A stretch of DNA of 64,000 nt, taken from the NCBI RefSeq assembly GCF_900113865.1, contig NZ_FOQY01000019.1, positions 103,623 to 167,622 on the forward strand. Reading direction: 5' to 3'. Source of the DNA: Streptosporangium canum. GTDB taxonomy: Bacteria; Actinomycetota; Actinomycetes; Streptosporangiales; Streptosporangiaceae. Positions 50,359 to 59,452 of this stretch are shown here, piece by piece (position 1 is the stretch's first letter; the number at the start of each line of letters is the position of its first letter). The translations under genes and the position numbers were made by a program. The notes beneath the pieces were generated by a model. The model saw nothing but the letters and a program-made list of their open reading frames with translations, searched no databases and was not told where the DNA came from.

Positions 50359-52089
50359 ATGCGGACGCCAAACCCCCTCACATCCGTTGACCCCCGACAA
50401 ATCGACCGATACCGGCTGATCGGTCGGCTGGGGGCCGGCGGGCAGGGCGTGGTCTACCTCGGCGAGGATCCCGCCGGCACGGCCGTGGCGATCAAGGTGT
50501 TGCACGCGATGGCCACAGCGGACCCCGAGCTCCAGGCGCGCTTCGCCGCCGAGCTCGCGGCGGTCCAGCGGGTCGGCCCGCTCTGCGCGGCCCGGATCCT
50601 GGACGCCGACCTGGAAGCACCCAGGCCGTACATCGTCAGCGAATACGTCGACGGCCCCAGCCTGCGCGCGGCGGTCGCCGAGCGGGGGCCGCTCGACGCC
50701 GACGCCGTACACCGGCTGGCGACGAACACCGCCACCGCGCTGGCCGCGATCCACGGCGCGGGGATCGTGCACCGCGATCTCAAACCGGACAACGTGCTCC
50801 TCGGTCCCGACGGTCCGCGCCTCATCGACTTCGGCGTCGCCCGTACGGTGGGCATGACGATGACCGGCTCCGGCCAGATGCTGGGCACGCCGATGTACAT
50901 GGCGCCGGAGATCTTCAAAGGCGAGCGGGCGGGCCCCGCGGCGGACGTCTTCGCCTGGGGCGCGGTCCTCGTCTACGCCGCGACCGGGCGGGCCGCGTTC
51001 GAGGCGGCCGAACCCGCCGCGGCCATGCATCGCGTCCTGGCCCTCGAACCCGACCTCAGCGGGCTTCCCAGCCGGCTCGGCCCGCTCGTGGCGCGCGCGC
51101 TGGCGAAGGACCCCTCCCGGCGCCCCGCGGCGATCGAGCTGCTCCACGCCCTGATCGGGGCGACCGGCCCGCTCCCGGCCGTCCCCCTCCCGTCCGCCGG
51201 CCCGTCCGGTACGGCGAGCCCGCCCGGCGCCTCCGGGGCCACGATGCCGCCGGCGAGCCGGGGAGGAGCCGCGCGGCGCCGCCGGGCCGTCTCCGTCGTG
51301 GCGGCGCTCGCGCTGGCGGCGGGCGGGATCGCGCTGGGCCTTTCGCGGTGGGCGGGATCCGATCCCGGGACGGACCGGGCGCGCCCTCCCCTGAGCATGG
51401 CGGTCACCGCGGGCTCCTCCGCCTCTCCCCGGCAGGACTCCCCCGAGGAGGTCTCCTCCTCGCCCGTGCCGAAGAAGCACCGGCCCCCCGCCCCCGCCAC
51501 GGAGCCGGCCTCTCGGACGACCGGGCACCCGCCGTCTCCGACGCCGGCGGTGAAGGTCTCCCGGCCGGCACAGCCGGACCGCACCCCCACAGCCGATCCG
51601 GAGCCGGAGGTCGGCCCCGCGCGGGAAAAGACGCCGGAGCCGTTCCCGCGTGAGGCCGACGTGATCCTGAGCAACCCCCTCGGACCGGACAGCAGATGCA
51701 GCGACCCGCAGGACGGACCCTCCGGCCTGCAGTTCCGCTCGTGCATCAGGGTCACCGCGGGACAGGTGCTGTTCAGCGTCAGACTGACCAACCCCGCCCC
51801 GAAGCCGTACGACGCGGCCGTCCGGGTCTCCTGGTGGAGTGACGGGCGCAACCAGGGGTGCCTGCCCGACCCCGGCCCCTGGCGCGTGAAGGTGCCCGCC
51901 CGCGGGGTGACGGTCACCCCTGAGGGCCGGTGCGCGGCCGAGCGGACCGCCCAGCCGCTGGCCTACCAGACCGAGGTCACCGTCGGGTCGTCCGGCATGG
52001 CCGACTGGTCGCAGCGCAAGCTGTCGCCGGTCGCCCATGTGTACCCCGACTACACGAAATTCACCTGCCTGGGCAAGCAGCCCTGCTGA
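50359..52089 (+). CDS. Membrane Ser/Thr protein kinase (PknB-like catalytic domain)
   Basis: A 576-residue Hanks-type kinase. Glycine loop LGAGGQGVVY, Lys46, HRDLKPDN (Asp140) and DFGVA (157-161) show an active catalytic domain (about 15-280). One membrane span follows (AVSVVAALALAAGGIALGL, about 310-330), then a disordered proline-rich linker and an extracellular domain of about 140 residues with four cysteines, not PASTA. It would sense an envelope signal and phosphorylate cytosolic targets. Its 3' end overlaps the convergent debranching-enzyme gene by 40 bases. Confidence 0.9.
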   Translation: MRTPNPLTSVDPRQIDRYRLIGRLGAGGQGVVYLGEDPAGTAVAIKVLHAMATADPELQARFAAELAAVQRVGPLCAARILDADLEAPRPYIVSEYVDGPSLRAAVAERGPLDADAVHRLATNTATALAAIHGAGIVHRDLKPDNVLLGPDGPRLIDFGVARTVGMTMTGSGQMLGTPMYMAPEIFKGERAGPAADVFAWGAVLVYAATGRAAFEAAEPAAAMHRVLALEPDLSGLPSRLGPLVARALAKDPSRRPAAIELLHALIGATGPLPAVPLPSAGPSGTASPPGASGATMPPASRGGAARRRRAVSVVAALALAAGGIALGLSRWAGSDPGTDRARPPLSMAVTAGSSASPRQDSPEEVSSSPVPKKHRPPAPATEPASRTTGHPPSPTPAVKVSRPAQPDRTPTADPEPEVGPAREKTPEPFPREADVILSNPLGPDSRCSDPQDGPSGLQFRSCIRVTAGQVLFSVRLTNPAPKPYDAAVRVSWWSDGRNQGCLPDPGPWRVKVPARGVTVTPEGRCAAERTAQPLAYQTEVTVGSSGMADWSQRKLSPVAHVYPDYTKFTCLGKQPC

Positions 52090-54233
52090 ACGGACCCGCC
52101 CGCGGCGGTCTCCGGGAGGATCCCGGCGGGCAGGCCCGTCAGGCTGACCGAGCCGTCCAGGTCCACCGCCGCGCTCACCTCGGCGCCGCCGATCCGGAGC
52201 CCGCGCGCGGAGAGCGCGCCCAGCGGAGCGCCCGCGAGCGGGCGGAGCAGCACCCGGCCGGCGGGCACGTCGGGGTAGAGGCCCAGCGCGGCGTGCACGA
52301 TCGTCACCGCGGCCGCGGCCGACCACGCCTGCGGGCGGCAGGCCGCGGGGTAGGGCACGGGACGCCCGAGCGTCTCGCGGTCGTCGCCGCCGAACAGCTC
52401 CGGCAGCCGGTAACCGAACGTCTCACCCGCGGTGAGCAGTCCTTCGGCGAGTCGCGCCGCCTGCGCGCCGAACCCGGCCCGCGCCAGGCCGGCGACCACG
52501 ATCGCGGTGTCGTGGGCCCAGATCGACCCGCAGTGGTAGGACAGCGGGCTGAACCCGCCCTCGTCCGCCGACATCGTGCGCAGCCCGAAGCCGCCGGCCA
52601 TCGCCGGTGAGACCAGCAGGGCGGCGACCTCGGCCTCCTCGGCGCCGGTGAGCAGGCCGGTGCCCAGAAGGTGCCCGATGTTGCTGGTCAGCGCGTCCAC
52701 CGGACGCTTGTCGCGGTCCAGGGCCAGCGCGGGGAACCTGCCCCGCGGGCCGTCCACCCAGAAATGGGCGCGGAAGCGCTCGGCCAGCGCCCCGGAGTGC
52801 TCGCGCCAGCGCCCGGCTCCGGGGCGACCGAACGCCTCCAGCAGGTCCGCGGCCTGCCTGGCCGCCTGGTAGGCGTAGCCCTGCACCTCGACCAGGGCGA
52901 TCGGCGGCCGGGCCTGGCGGCCGTCGTGGAAGCGCACCGCGTCACCGGAGTCCTTCCAGCCCTGGTTGGCCAGTCCCCGGCCGCTGGTGTCGACGTACTC
53001 CACGAAGCCGTCGCCGTCGGGGTCGGCGTGCTCGGCGAGCCAGCCGAGGGCGGCCTCCAGATGGGGCAGGAGCGCGGCCAGCTCCGCCTCGGGCGCGCCC
53101 CAGCGCCAGGCGTCGTGCAGCAGGCTGATCCAGAGCGGGGTGGCGTCGACCGTGCCGTAGTAGGCGGCAGGCAGGCGCAGGCCGTCGCCCTCCAGGGCGA
53201 ACTCGTGCCGCCGCAGCTCATGCATGATCTTCCCGGGGGCCTCGCCGGAACCGGGGTCGAGCCGGGTGCCCTGCCGCCGGGCCAGCACCCGCAGGGTGCC
53301 CATGGCCAGCTCGGTGCCGAGCGGCAGCAGCATCCGGGCGGCCCAGATGCTGTCGCGCCCGAAGAGCGTGAGGAACCAGGGCACGCCGGCGCCGAGGAAG
53401 GCGTCGGCGGGGGCGCCCGTCTCGGCCAGCCGCAGCGACCGCAGGTCGTCCAGGGACTGCTCGAAGAGCCGGACCAGCCGGTGGTCGGTGGCGGTGACCC
53501 GGGGCCCGCCCCGTTCGGCGACCCACTCGGCCGGGCGGGCGGGGGCGGTCACCACGGCCTCCGGGTCGTGCACCGCGACGTCCCAGCGGAGCGTGGTCCG
53601 GGCGCGGGGCGCCAGCGCGACGGGCCAGCTCAGCCGTCCCGCCCGTCCGGACTCCGCCGGCTCGGCGTGCGCGTCCACGCCGGTCACCGTGACCCGGATG
53701 CCGTCCGAACCCCACGTCAGCTCGCCGGGCCCGCCGCCCGCGACGGCGGCCGGTGCGGTCTCACCCCCCGACTTCACCACCTCTATCGGGGCGAAGTCGC
53801 AGCTCAGAGCTAGGGTGATGGTAGCGGTGACCGGTCTGGAGGCGGTGGAGACGATCTCGATGCGCTCACTCATGCCACCCGGCACGACCTGCCGGACGCG
53901 GTGGATCCGCACGGTGGGGTCGGGGGAGGGGTCTCCCAGCCATCGTGCCAGCGCGACGAACCGGGCGCCGCCCGCCCCCCGCGGCGCGTAGCCGACGGCC
54001 TCGGGCTCCCGCCCGTCGATCTCCAGCCTGGCCTGTGACAGCGCACGGGAGTCGGCGTGGAACAGGCCCTGGACGCCGGATGCCCGGATCTGCCCGTCGC
54101 CGCCGCTCAGCGCGGTCGTCGGCGCCATGACGGCGCTGACGAGATCGTGCAGCAGCGGCTGGAGGCGGTGGGCGGCGGCGGGGGGTTCGATCACCGTGGC
54201 GGCCGGTGATGGAGGTGTGGCTCCGTCGAGCAC
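52050..54233 (-). CDS. Glycogen-debranching-type glycoside hydrolase
   Basis: A 727-residue protein with an N-terminal GDE_N_bis-like beta domain (QGLFHADSRALSQARLEIDG) and a C-terminal (alpha/alpha)6 barrel: LFGRDSIWAARML, GKIMHELRRHEF, YYGTVDATPLWISLLHDAWRW, and GCAR-type PYPAACRPQAWSAAA near the end. This is the amylo-alpha-1,6-glucosidase/GH63-like layout, probably acting on alpha-glucan or trehalose-derived oligosaccharide. No signal peptide is present, so it is cytosolic. GTG 54233 starts it. It diverges from a sugar ABC importer, so the two may share induction by sugar. Confidence 0.85.
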   Translation of the reverse strand: MLDGATPPSPAATVIEPPAAAHRLQPLLHDLVSAVMAPTTALSGGDGQIRASGVQGLFHADSRALSQARLEIDGREPEAVGYAPRGAGGARFVALARWLGDPSPDPTVRIHRVRQVVPGGMSERIEIVSTASRPVTATITLALSCDFAPIEVVKSGGETAPAAVAGGGPGELTWGSDGIRVTVTGVDAHAEPAESGRAGRLSWPVALAPRARTTLRWDVAVHDPEAVVTAPARPAEWVAERGGPRVTATDHRLVRLFEQSLDDLRSLRLAETGAPADAFLGAGVPWFLTLFGRDSIWAARMLLPLGTELAMGTLRVLARRQGTRLDPGSGEAPGKIMHELRRHEFALEGDGLRLPAAYYGTVDATPLWISLLHDAWRWGAPEAELAALLPHLEAALGWLAEHADPDGDGFVEYVDTSGRGLANQGWKDSGDAVRFHDGRQARPPIALVEVQGYAYQAARQAADLLEAFGRPGAGRWREHSGALAERFRAHFWVDGPRGRFPALALDRDKRPVDALTSNIGHLLGTGLLTGAEEAEVAALLVSPAMAGGFGLRTMSADEGGFSPLSYHCGSIWAHDTAIVVAGLARAGFGAQAARLAEGLLTAGETFGYRLPELFGGDDRETLGRPVPYPAACRPQAWSAAAAVTIVHAALGLYPDVPAGRVLLRPLAGAPLGALSARGLRIGGAEVSAAVDLDGSVSLTGLPAGILPETAAGGSVQQGCLPRQVNFV

Positions 54234-54269
54234 GGATGGCTCCCTGAGTCATGTCGAGCCGGTGAAGTC

Positions 54270-54298
54270 TTGACAGACCGTATACGGCACCTGCAAAT
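54270..54298 (+). promoter_or_regulatory. Promoter with palindromic operator upstream of the sugar importer
   Basis: TTGACA (54270-54275) and GCAAAT (54293-54298) are 17 bases apart. Between them lies CCGTATACGG (54278-54287), a perfect palindrome placed to block polymerase. The region 54234-54528 also carries an 11-bp direct repeat CTGGAAAGGCG (54363 and 54381) and no gene. Confidence 0.5.
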
Positions 54299-54528
54299 CG
54301 CGACACGCTCTCTTTACCCGAACGATCCGATCACGTCGCATGACGCGCCGGATGTTCAAATCCTGGAAAGGCGTCCATGGCTGGAAAGGCGGCGATCGTC
54401 GACGCCGACGTGTCACGCCGGACAGTGCCGAACGTGCCGCTCCGGCTCTCCCGGCCGCCCGGCGGCCGACATGATCATCAAGCTTCCCCCACCTTCGCCC
54501 TCACCCACACGAAGATCGGGAAATCACG

Positions 54529-55779
54529 ATGAGACATCCGGGCGCCCATACCGCCGCACTCGCCGCCGTCGCCGCCGGGGCCCTGCTGACCTCGGCGGCC
54601 TGCGGCAGCGGCTTCGACGACTCCGCGGGCAGGAGCACCGGGCAGAGCGGCGGCCCGGCGGCCCTGCGGGTCCTCATCGGCTCCTCCGGCGACGCCGAGA
54701 CCGCCGCGGTGCGCTCGGCGGCCGGCACCTGGGCCAAGGCGTCGGGCAACACCGCGACGATCACGCCCGCCCAGGACCTCACCCAGCAGCTCGGCCAGGC
54801 GTTCGCCGGGAGCAACCCCCCGGACGTGTTCTACGTGGACGCCTCGCGCTTCGCCGACTACGCGAGCGTCGGGGCGCTGGAGCCGTACGGTGACAGGATC
54901 TCCGGCTCCGGCGACTTCTACCCGAGCCTGCGCACCGCCTTCAGCCGCGACGGCGTCTTCTACTGCGCGCCGAAGGACTTCTCCACCCTGGCGCTGATCG
55001 TCGACGACGATCTGTGGAAGAAGGCCGGGCTGACCGGCGCGGACGTGCCCACCACCTGGGAGCGGCTCACCTCGGTGGCGAAGAAGATCAAGGCCGCGGG
55101 GATCACCCCGCTGGTCGTCGGCGACACCCATGAGCGGATCGGCGCCTTCATGGTGCAGGCCGGCGGCTGGATCACCAGCGACGACGGCAGGCGGGCCATC
55201 GCCGACAGCGCCGAGAACGTCACCGCCCTGCGGTACGTGCGAGGCCTGCTCAAGGACGGGCTCGCCCGGTTCCCCAAGCAGCTCGACGCCGGATGGGGCG
55301 GTGAGGCCTTCGGCAGGGGCAGGGCCGCGATGACCGTCGAGGGCAACTGGATCAGGGGTGCGATGAAGGCCGACCACCCCGACGTCGCCTACACCGTCCA
55401 CGCGCTGCCGGCCGGGCCGCGGGGCGAAGGCACGCTGTCCTTCACCACCTGCTGGGGCATAGCCGCCAAGAGCAGGCACAAGGAGCAGGCGATCAGCTTC
55501 GTCGAGGCGATGACCAGGGCCGACCAGCAGATGGCGTTCGCCAGGGCGTTCGGCGTGATGCCCTCCCGCCGGTCCGCCAAGGCCGTCTTCACCCGGGAGT
55601 TCCCGGACGACACGCCGTTCGTGAACGGCGCCGATTACGCCCACGGCCCGGTGAACGCCCCGCGGATGGACAGCGTGCTGGCCGACTTCGACGACGGCCT
55701 CCAGCAGCTCGCCTCCATCGACCCGAAGACGCTCCTGGCGCGCCTGCAGAAGAACACCCGGGACGCGCTCGGCGACTGA
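54529..55779 (+). CDS. Sugar ABC transporter substrate-binding lipoprotein
   Basis: A 416-residue family-1 extracellular solute-binding protein. The lipoprotein signal ends in LLTSAAC with lipidated Cys25. ALRVLIGSSGDAETAAVRSAAGTWAKASGN opens the first lobe, and RGRAAMTVEGNWIRGAM and LSFTTCWGIAAKS are typical of maltose/oligosaccharide binders. It captures a sugar outside the membrane for the two permeases just downstream. No ATPase gene is in the operon, so a shared MsiK-type ATPase is expected, as is usual in actinomycetes. The sugar is unknown; the divergent debranching-type hydrolase hints at a glucan oligosaccharide. Confidence 0.9.
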   Translation: MRHPGAHTAALAAVAAGALLTSAACGSGFDDSAGRSTGQSGGPAALRVLIGSSGDAETAAVRSAAGTWAKASGNTATITPAQDLTQQLGQAFAGSNPPDVFYVDASRFADYASVGALEPYGDRISGSGDFYPSLRTAFSRDGVFYCAPKDFSTLALIVDDDLWKKAGLTGADVPTTWERLTSVAKKIKAAGITPLVVGDTHERIGAFMVQAGGWITSDDGRRAIADSAENVTALRYVRGLLKDGLARFPKQLDAGWGGEAFGRGRAAMTVEGNWIRGAMKADHPDVAYTVHALPAGPRGEGTLSFTTCWGIAAKSRHKEQAISFVEAMTRADQQMAFARAFGVMPSRRSAKAVFTREFPDDTPFVNGADYAHGPVNAPRMDSVLADFDDGLQQLASIDPKTLLARLQKNTRDALGD

Positions 55780-55843
55780 GGCTGACCGCGTGAGGTCCCG
55801 CCGGTGCCGGGCGGGACCTCACGCCGGCGGAAAGGAGGCCGAC

Positions 55844-56941
55844 GTGGCCGGGACCGCGATCAGGACAGGCCGGCGCTCGCGCCGCCGTACCAGCGCGAGC
55901 AGGGAGAACGTCGCCGGCTGGCTCTTCGTGGCGCCGGTGGTGGCGATCCTCGGACTGTTCCTGCTGCTGCCGATCCTGATGGCCCTCTGGGTGAGCCTGA
56001 CGGACTGGAACGGGCAGGGCAGCCCGTTCCGGACCGGGGTGCCCTTCGTCGGGCTGGACAACTACACGGGGCTGTTCGTCAGGGACGACCTGAGCCGTCG
56101 GAACTTCATGATCAGCATCCGTAACACCTTCTCCTACGTGGTGATCGTCGTGCCCGCGCAGACGGTGCTGGCGCTCGGCCTGGCACTGGCGGTGCACCGC
56201 CGGACGCTCAGGGGCAGGGGGTTCTTCCGCACCGCCTTCTACTTCCCGTCGGTGACCAGCTCCGTGGCGATCAGCGTCCTGTTCCTGTTCATCTTCAGCG
56301 ACTCCGGCGCGGTCACCGAACTCCTGGCGATCTTCGGTGTCGAGGGGCCGCAGTGGTTCTCCGACTCGCGGGGCCTGCTGCACCTGCTCCTGAGCGCCCT
56401 CGGCCTGGCCGACGTGGACGCGCCGCCTCCGGTGCTGACCGGCGGCGGCGCGTTCGGGCTGTCGTGGTGGGAGTGGCTGTCGGGCCCCAGCGTGGCCATG
56501 TGCACGATCATCGTGCTGGCCGTCTGGACCACCTCAGGCACGTTCATGCTGATGTTCCTCGCCGCCTTGCAGGACATTCCGGTGGCGCTGGAGGAGGCGA
56601 GCATGCTGGACGGCGCAAGCCGCCGGCAGCGGCTGTGGTACGTGACGCTGCCGATGCTCAAACCGACGCTGTTCCTCGTGCTCACCCTCGGGCTGATCGC
56701 CACCTGGCAGGTTTTCGACCAGGTGTACGTGATGAGCCAGGGCGGCCCGGCGAAGACCACGCTGACCCCGGCCTACCTGTCCTACCGGACCGCCTTCCGC
56801 GACTTCGACTACGGCTCGGGGGCGGCGATCTCGTTCGTCCTGTTCCTGCTCATCGTGCTGCTGGCGGCGCTCCAGCGGTGGGTGATGCGCGACCGTGACG
56901 CGGTCGGCGACCTCCGCCGGCCGCGCCCGCGGAGATCATGA
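55844..56941 (+). CDS. Sugar ABC permease, MalF type
   Basis: A 365-residue permease with six core membrane spans (first: GWLFVAPVVAILGLFLLLPILMALWVSLTDW). The coupling EAA loop is ALEEASMLDGASRRQRLWYVTLPML. A larger-than-usual periplasmic stretch lies between spans (about residues 170-215, FGVEGPQWFSDSRGLLHLL). GTG 55844 follows AAAGGAGG at 5 bases. Its stop overlaps the next permease start (ATGA). It pairs with that protein to form the channel. Confidence 0.92.
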   Translation: MAGTAIRTGRRSRRRTSASRENVAGWLFVAPVVAILGLFLLLPILMALWVSLTDWNGQGSPFRTGVPFVGLDNYTGLFVRDDLSRRNFMISIRNTFSYVVIVVPAQTVLALGLALAVHRRTLRGRGFFRTAFYFPSVTSSVAISVLFLFIFSDSGAVTELLAIFGVEGPQWFSDSRGLLHLLLSALGLADVDAPPPVLTGGGAFGLSWWEWLSGPSVAMCTIIVLAVWTTSGTFMLMFLAALQDIPVALEEASMLDGASRRQRLWYVTLPMLKPTLFLVLTLGLIATWQVFDQVYVMSQGGPAKTTLTPAYLSYRTAFRDFDYGSGAAISFVLFLLIVLLAALQRWVMRDRDAVGDLRRPRPRRS

Positions 56942-57840
56942 TGCCCCCGGCCGCGGACCGCGACGCCCCCGCCCGTACGGCGGGCCGCTCCCGAGGCACC
57001 GGGGCGGAGGCCCGCGCGCCGGCCGCCGCCTTCGCCGGGTACGCCGTACTCGTCTTCTCCGCGCTGGTCTTCCTCTACCCGTTCGTCATCCAGGTCGCCA
57101 ACGCCTTCAAGACCGAGCCCGACGCCGCGGCCAACCCGCTCTCCCCGATACCGGACCCGGTGTCGACGGCCGGGTTCGAACGGGTGTTCCTCGACACCGG
57201 CATGCCGCTCTGGCTGGGCAACTCGCTGCTGGTGACCCTCGTCGTCACCGCCGGCCGGGTCTTCCTGGACTCCCTGGCCGGCTACGCCCTGGCCCGGCTG
57301 CGCTTCCGCGGGCGGCGGGCGCTGTTCTCGGCGATCGTCGCGGTGATGGCGGTCCCGGGAGTGGTGCTCTTCATCCCGAAGTTCCTCGTCCTCAACCAGC
57401 TCGGCGTCTACGACAGCTACCCGGCGCTGGTCGTGCCGGTGATCGCGGACGCGGCCGGGGTTTTCATCATGAAGCAGTTCTTCGAGTCGATCCCGGTCAG
57501 CGTGGAGGAGGCCGCCAGGATCGACGGGGCCGGGGTGTTCCGCACCTTCTGGTCGGTGGTGCTGCCGATGGCGCGGCCCGCCCTGATCACGCTGACGATC
57601 ATCTCCTTCCAGGGCACCTGGAACGAGTTCCCGCACACCCTGGTGGCGGTGCAGGACCCGAGCCTGTTCACCCTGCCGCGCGGGCTGGCCGACCTGGTCA
57701 GCGGATCCCTCGGGGCGGGCACCCGGTATCCGCTCAAGCTCAGTGCGGCGGTGCTCGCCACCATCCCGGTCGCGGTCGTCTTCGCGGTCTTCCAGCGCTA
57801 CTTCGTCCGCGGGGCCAACGAGGGCGCGGAGAAGGGATAG
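56938..57840 (+). CDS. Sugar ABC permease, MalG type
   Basis: A 300-residue permease with six membrane spans. The EAA loop SVEEAARIDGAGVFRTFWSVVLPMARPAL is conserved, and the start VLVFSALVFLYPFVIQVANAFKTEPDAAANP is typical of MalG/UgpE proteins. ATG 56938 overlaps the previous stop by ATGA. The gene ends the operon; a bidirectional terminator follows. Confidence 0.92.
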   Translation: MMPPAADRDAPARTAGRSRGTGAEARAPAAAFAGYAVLVFSALVFLYPFVIQVANAFKTEPDAAANPLSPIPDPVSTAGFERVFLDTGMPLWLGNSLLVTLVVTAGRVFLDSLAGYALARLRFRGRRALFSAIVAVMAVPGVVLFIPKFLVLNQLGVYDSYPALVVPVIADAAGVFIMKQFFESIPVSVEEAARIDGAGVFRTFWSVVLPMARPALITLTIISFQGTWNEFPHTLVAVQDPSLFTLPRGLADLVSGSLGAGTRYPLKLSAAVLATIPVAVVFAVFQRYFVRGANEGAEKG

Positions 57841-57859
57841 CGCCGCCGACCCCGTGCCG

Positions 57860-57891
57860 CCGGGCCGGCGATTTCGCGGCCGCCGGCCCGG
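57860..57891. terminator. Bidirectional hairpin terminator
   Basis: CCGGGCCGGCG (57860-57870) pairs perfectly with CGCCGGCCCGG (57881-57891). It lies between the convergent permease and 6-phosphogluconate dehydrogenase genes. Confidence 0.8.
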
Positions 57892-57895
57892 AGCC

Positions 57896-59326
57896 TCAGG
57901 CCCCGATCTCCGTGCGGTCGCCGGACCACAGGGTGTGGAAGGAGCCCTCCCGGTCCGTCCGCTGGTAGGTGTGCGCGCCGAAGAAGTCCCGCTGGCCCTG
58001 GATCAGGGCCGCGGGCAGGCGCTCGGCCCGCAGCGAGTCGTAGTAGGCCAGCGCGGTCGAGAAGCCGGGCGCCGGGATGCCCAGCTCCGCCGCCTTCGCC
58101 ACCACCCGCCGCCACGACTCCTGCGCCAGGCCCAGGGCCTCGGCGAACAGGGGAGCGGTCAGCAGGGTCACCGGCGGGGTCTCCTCTTCGTAGGCCTCCC
58201 GGATGCGGTCGAGGAAGACGGCCCGGATGATGCAGCCGCCGCGCCAGATCGTGGCCAGCGAGCCCGGATCCACGTCCCAGCCGTACTCCGCGCTCCCGGC
58301 CCTGATCTGGTCGAACCCCTGCGCGTAAGCGATGATCTTCGATGCGTACAGCGCCCGCCGCACGTCCTCGGCGAAACCCTCGCCGACCGATCCGGCCGGC
58401 ACCCCCGCGGGGCCGGGCAGGCCGCGTGCGGCCTCCCGCAGGTCCGCGTGGCCGGAGACCGAGCGGGCGAACACCGCCTCGGCGATGCCGCTCACCGGGA
58501 CGCCCAGATCCAGCGCGATCTGCACGGTCCACCGGCCGGTGCCCTTCTGCTCGGCCCGGTCGGCGATGACGTCCACGAGCGGCCTGCCGGTGGTGGCGTC
58601 GACCTGCCGGAGCACCTCGGCGGTGATCTCGATGAGGTAGGAGGACAGCTCGCCCTTGTTCCACTCCTCGAAGACGTCCGCGAGCTCCGCCGGGCTCAGA
58701 CCGAGCCCCTGCCTGAGCAGGTCGTAGGCCTCGGCGATGAGCTGCATGTCGGCGTACTCGATGCCGTTGTGCACCATCTTGACGAAGTGCCCGGCGCCGT
58801 CGGGGCCGATGTGGGTACAGCAGGGCACGCCGTCCACCTTCGCGGCGATGTCCTCCAGCAGCGGGCCCAGCGCCTCGTAGGACTCCCGGGAGCCGCCCGG
58901 CATGATGCTCGGCCCGAGCAGCGCCCCCTCCTCGCCACCGGACACTCCTGCCCCGACGAAGTGGATGCCCCGCTCGCGCAGCGCCGCCTCCCGCCTGCGG
59001 GTGTCGAGGAAGTGCGCGTTCCCGCCGTCCACGAGCATGTCGCCCGGCTCCAGCAGGGGGGCGAACTCCTCGATCACCGCGTCGGTCGGGGCGCCCGCCT
59101 TCACCATGATGAGGATGCGCCGGGGGCGCTCCAGCGCCGCGACGAGCTCCTCCGGAGTCTCACAGGCGACGAACGCGCCCTCGTCTCCGTGCTCCTCCAT
59201 CAGCGCCTTGGTCCGGGACCGCGACCTGTTGTGTACGGCTACCGCGTGCCCGTGCCGTGCCAGGTTGCGGGCGAGGTTCGCGCCCATGACCGCCAAGCCG
59301 GTAACACCGATCTGTGCCTGAGTCAT
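57896..59326 (-). CDS. gnd: 6-phosphogluconate dehydrogenase, decarboxylating
   Basis: A 476-residue enzyme of the long (about 470) dimeric type. GVTGLAVMGANLARNLARHGH is the N-terminal Rossmann motif with VHNRSRSR, the NADP-preferring Arg. VDGGNAHFLDTRRRE, GAGVSGGEEGALLGPSIMPGG and KMVHNGIEYADMQLIAEAY carry the substrate-binding and catalytic Lys and Asn. The C-terminal tail ...SFHTLWSGDR is conserved. It converts 6-phosphogluconate to ribulose 5-phosphate, making NADPH in the pentose-phosphate pathway. ATG 59326 begins the family sequence; the first 18 residues of the longer frame are leader. Confidence 0.95.
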   Translation of the reverse strand: MTQAQIGVTGLAVMGANLARNLARHGHAVAVHNRSRSRTKALMEEHGDEGAFVACETPEELVAALERPRRILIMVKAGAPTDAVIEEFAPLLEPGDMLVDGGNAHFLDTRRREAALRERGIHFVGAGVSGGEEGALLGPSIMPGGSRESYEALGPLLEDIAAKVDGVPCCTHIGPDGAGHFVKMVHNGIEYADMQLIAEAYDLLRQGLGLSPAELADVFEEWNKGELSSYLIEITAEVLRQVDATTGRPLVDVIADRAEQKGTGRWTVQIALDLGVPVSGIAEAVFARSVSGHADLREAARGLPGPAGVPAGSVGEGFAEDVRRALYASKIIAYAQGFDQIRAGSAEYGWDVDPGSLATIWRGGCIIRAVFLDRIREAYEEETPPVTLLTAPLFAEALGLAQESWRRVVAKAAELGIPAPGFSTALAYYDSLRAERLPAALIQGQRDFFGAHTYQRTDREGSFHTLWSGDRTEIGA

Positions 59327-59405
59327 TGTCTGATCCCCCCTCGTGTCCAAGAATGTCAGGTCGCATTCCGGACCGGTCATCGGCGGGGTGCGGCCGACGA
59401 CATCC

Positions 59406-59450
59406 GGGCGGGGCGGGCCAGGGCGGGGCGGGCCAGGGCAGGGCGGTTCG
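59406..59450. repeat. 15-bp GC-rich tandem repeat
   Basis: GGGCGGGGCGGGCCA at 59406-59420 is repeated exactly at 59421-59435, with a degenerate third unit at 59436-59450. It lies in the short gap between two leftward genes and is probably slippage-derived. Confidence 0.8.
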
Positions 59451-59452
59451 GG

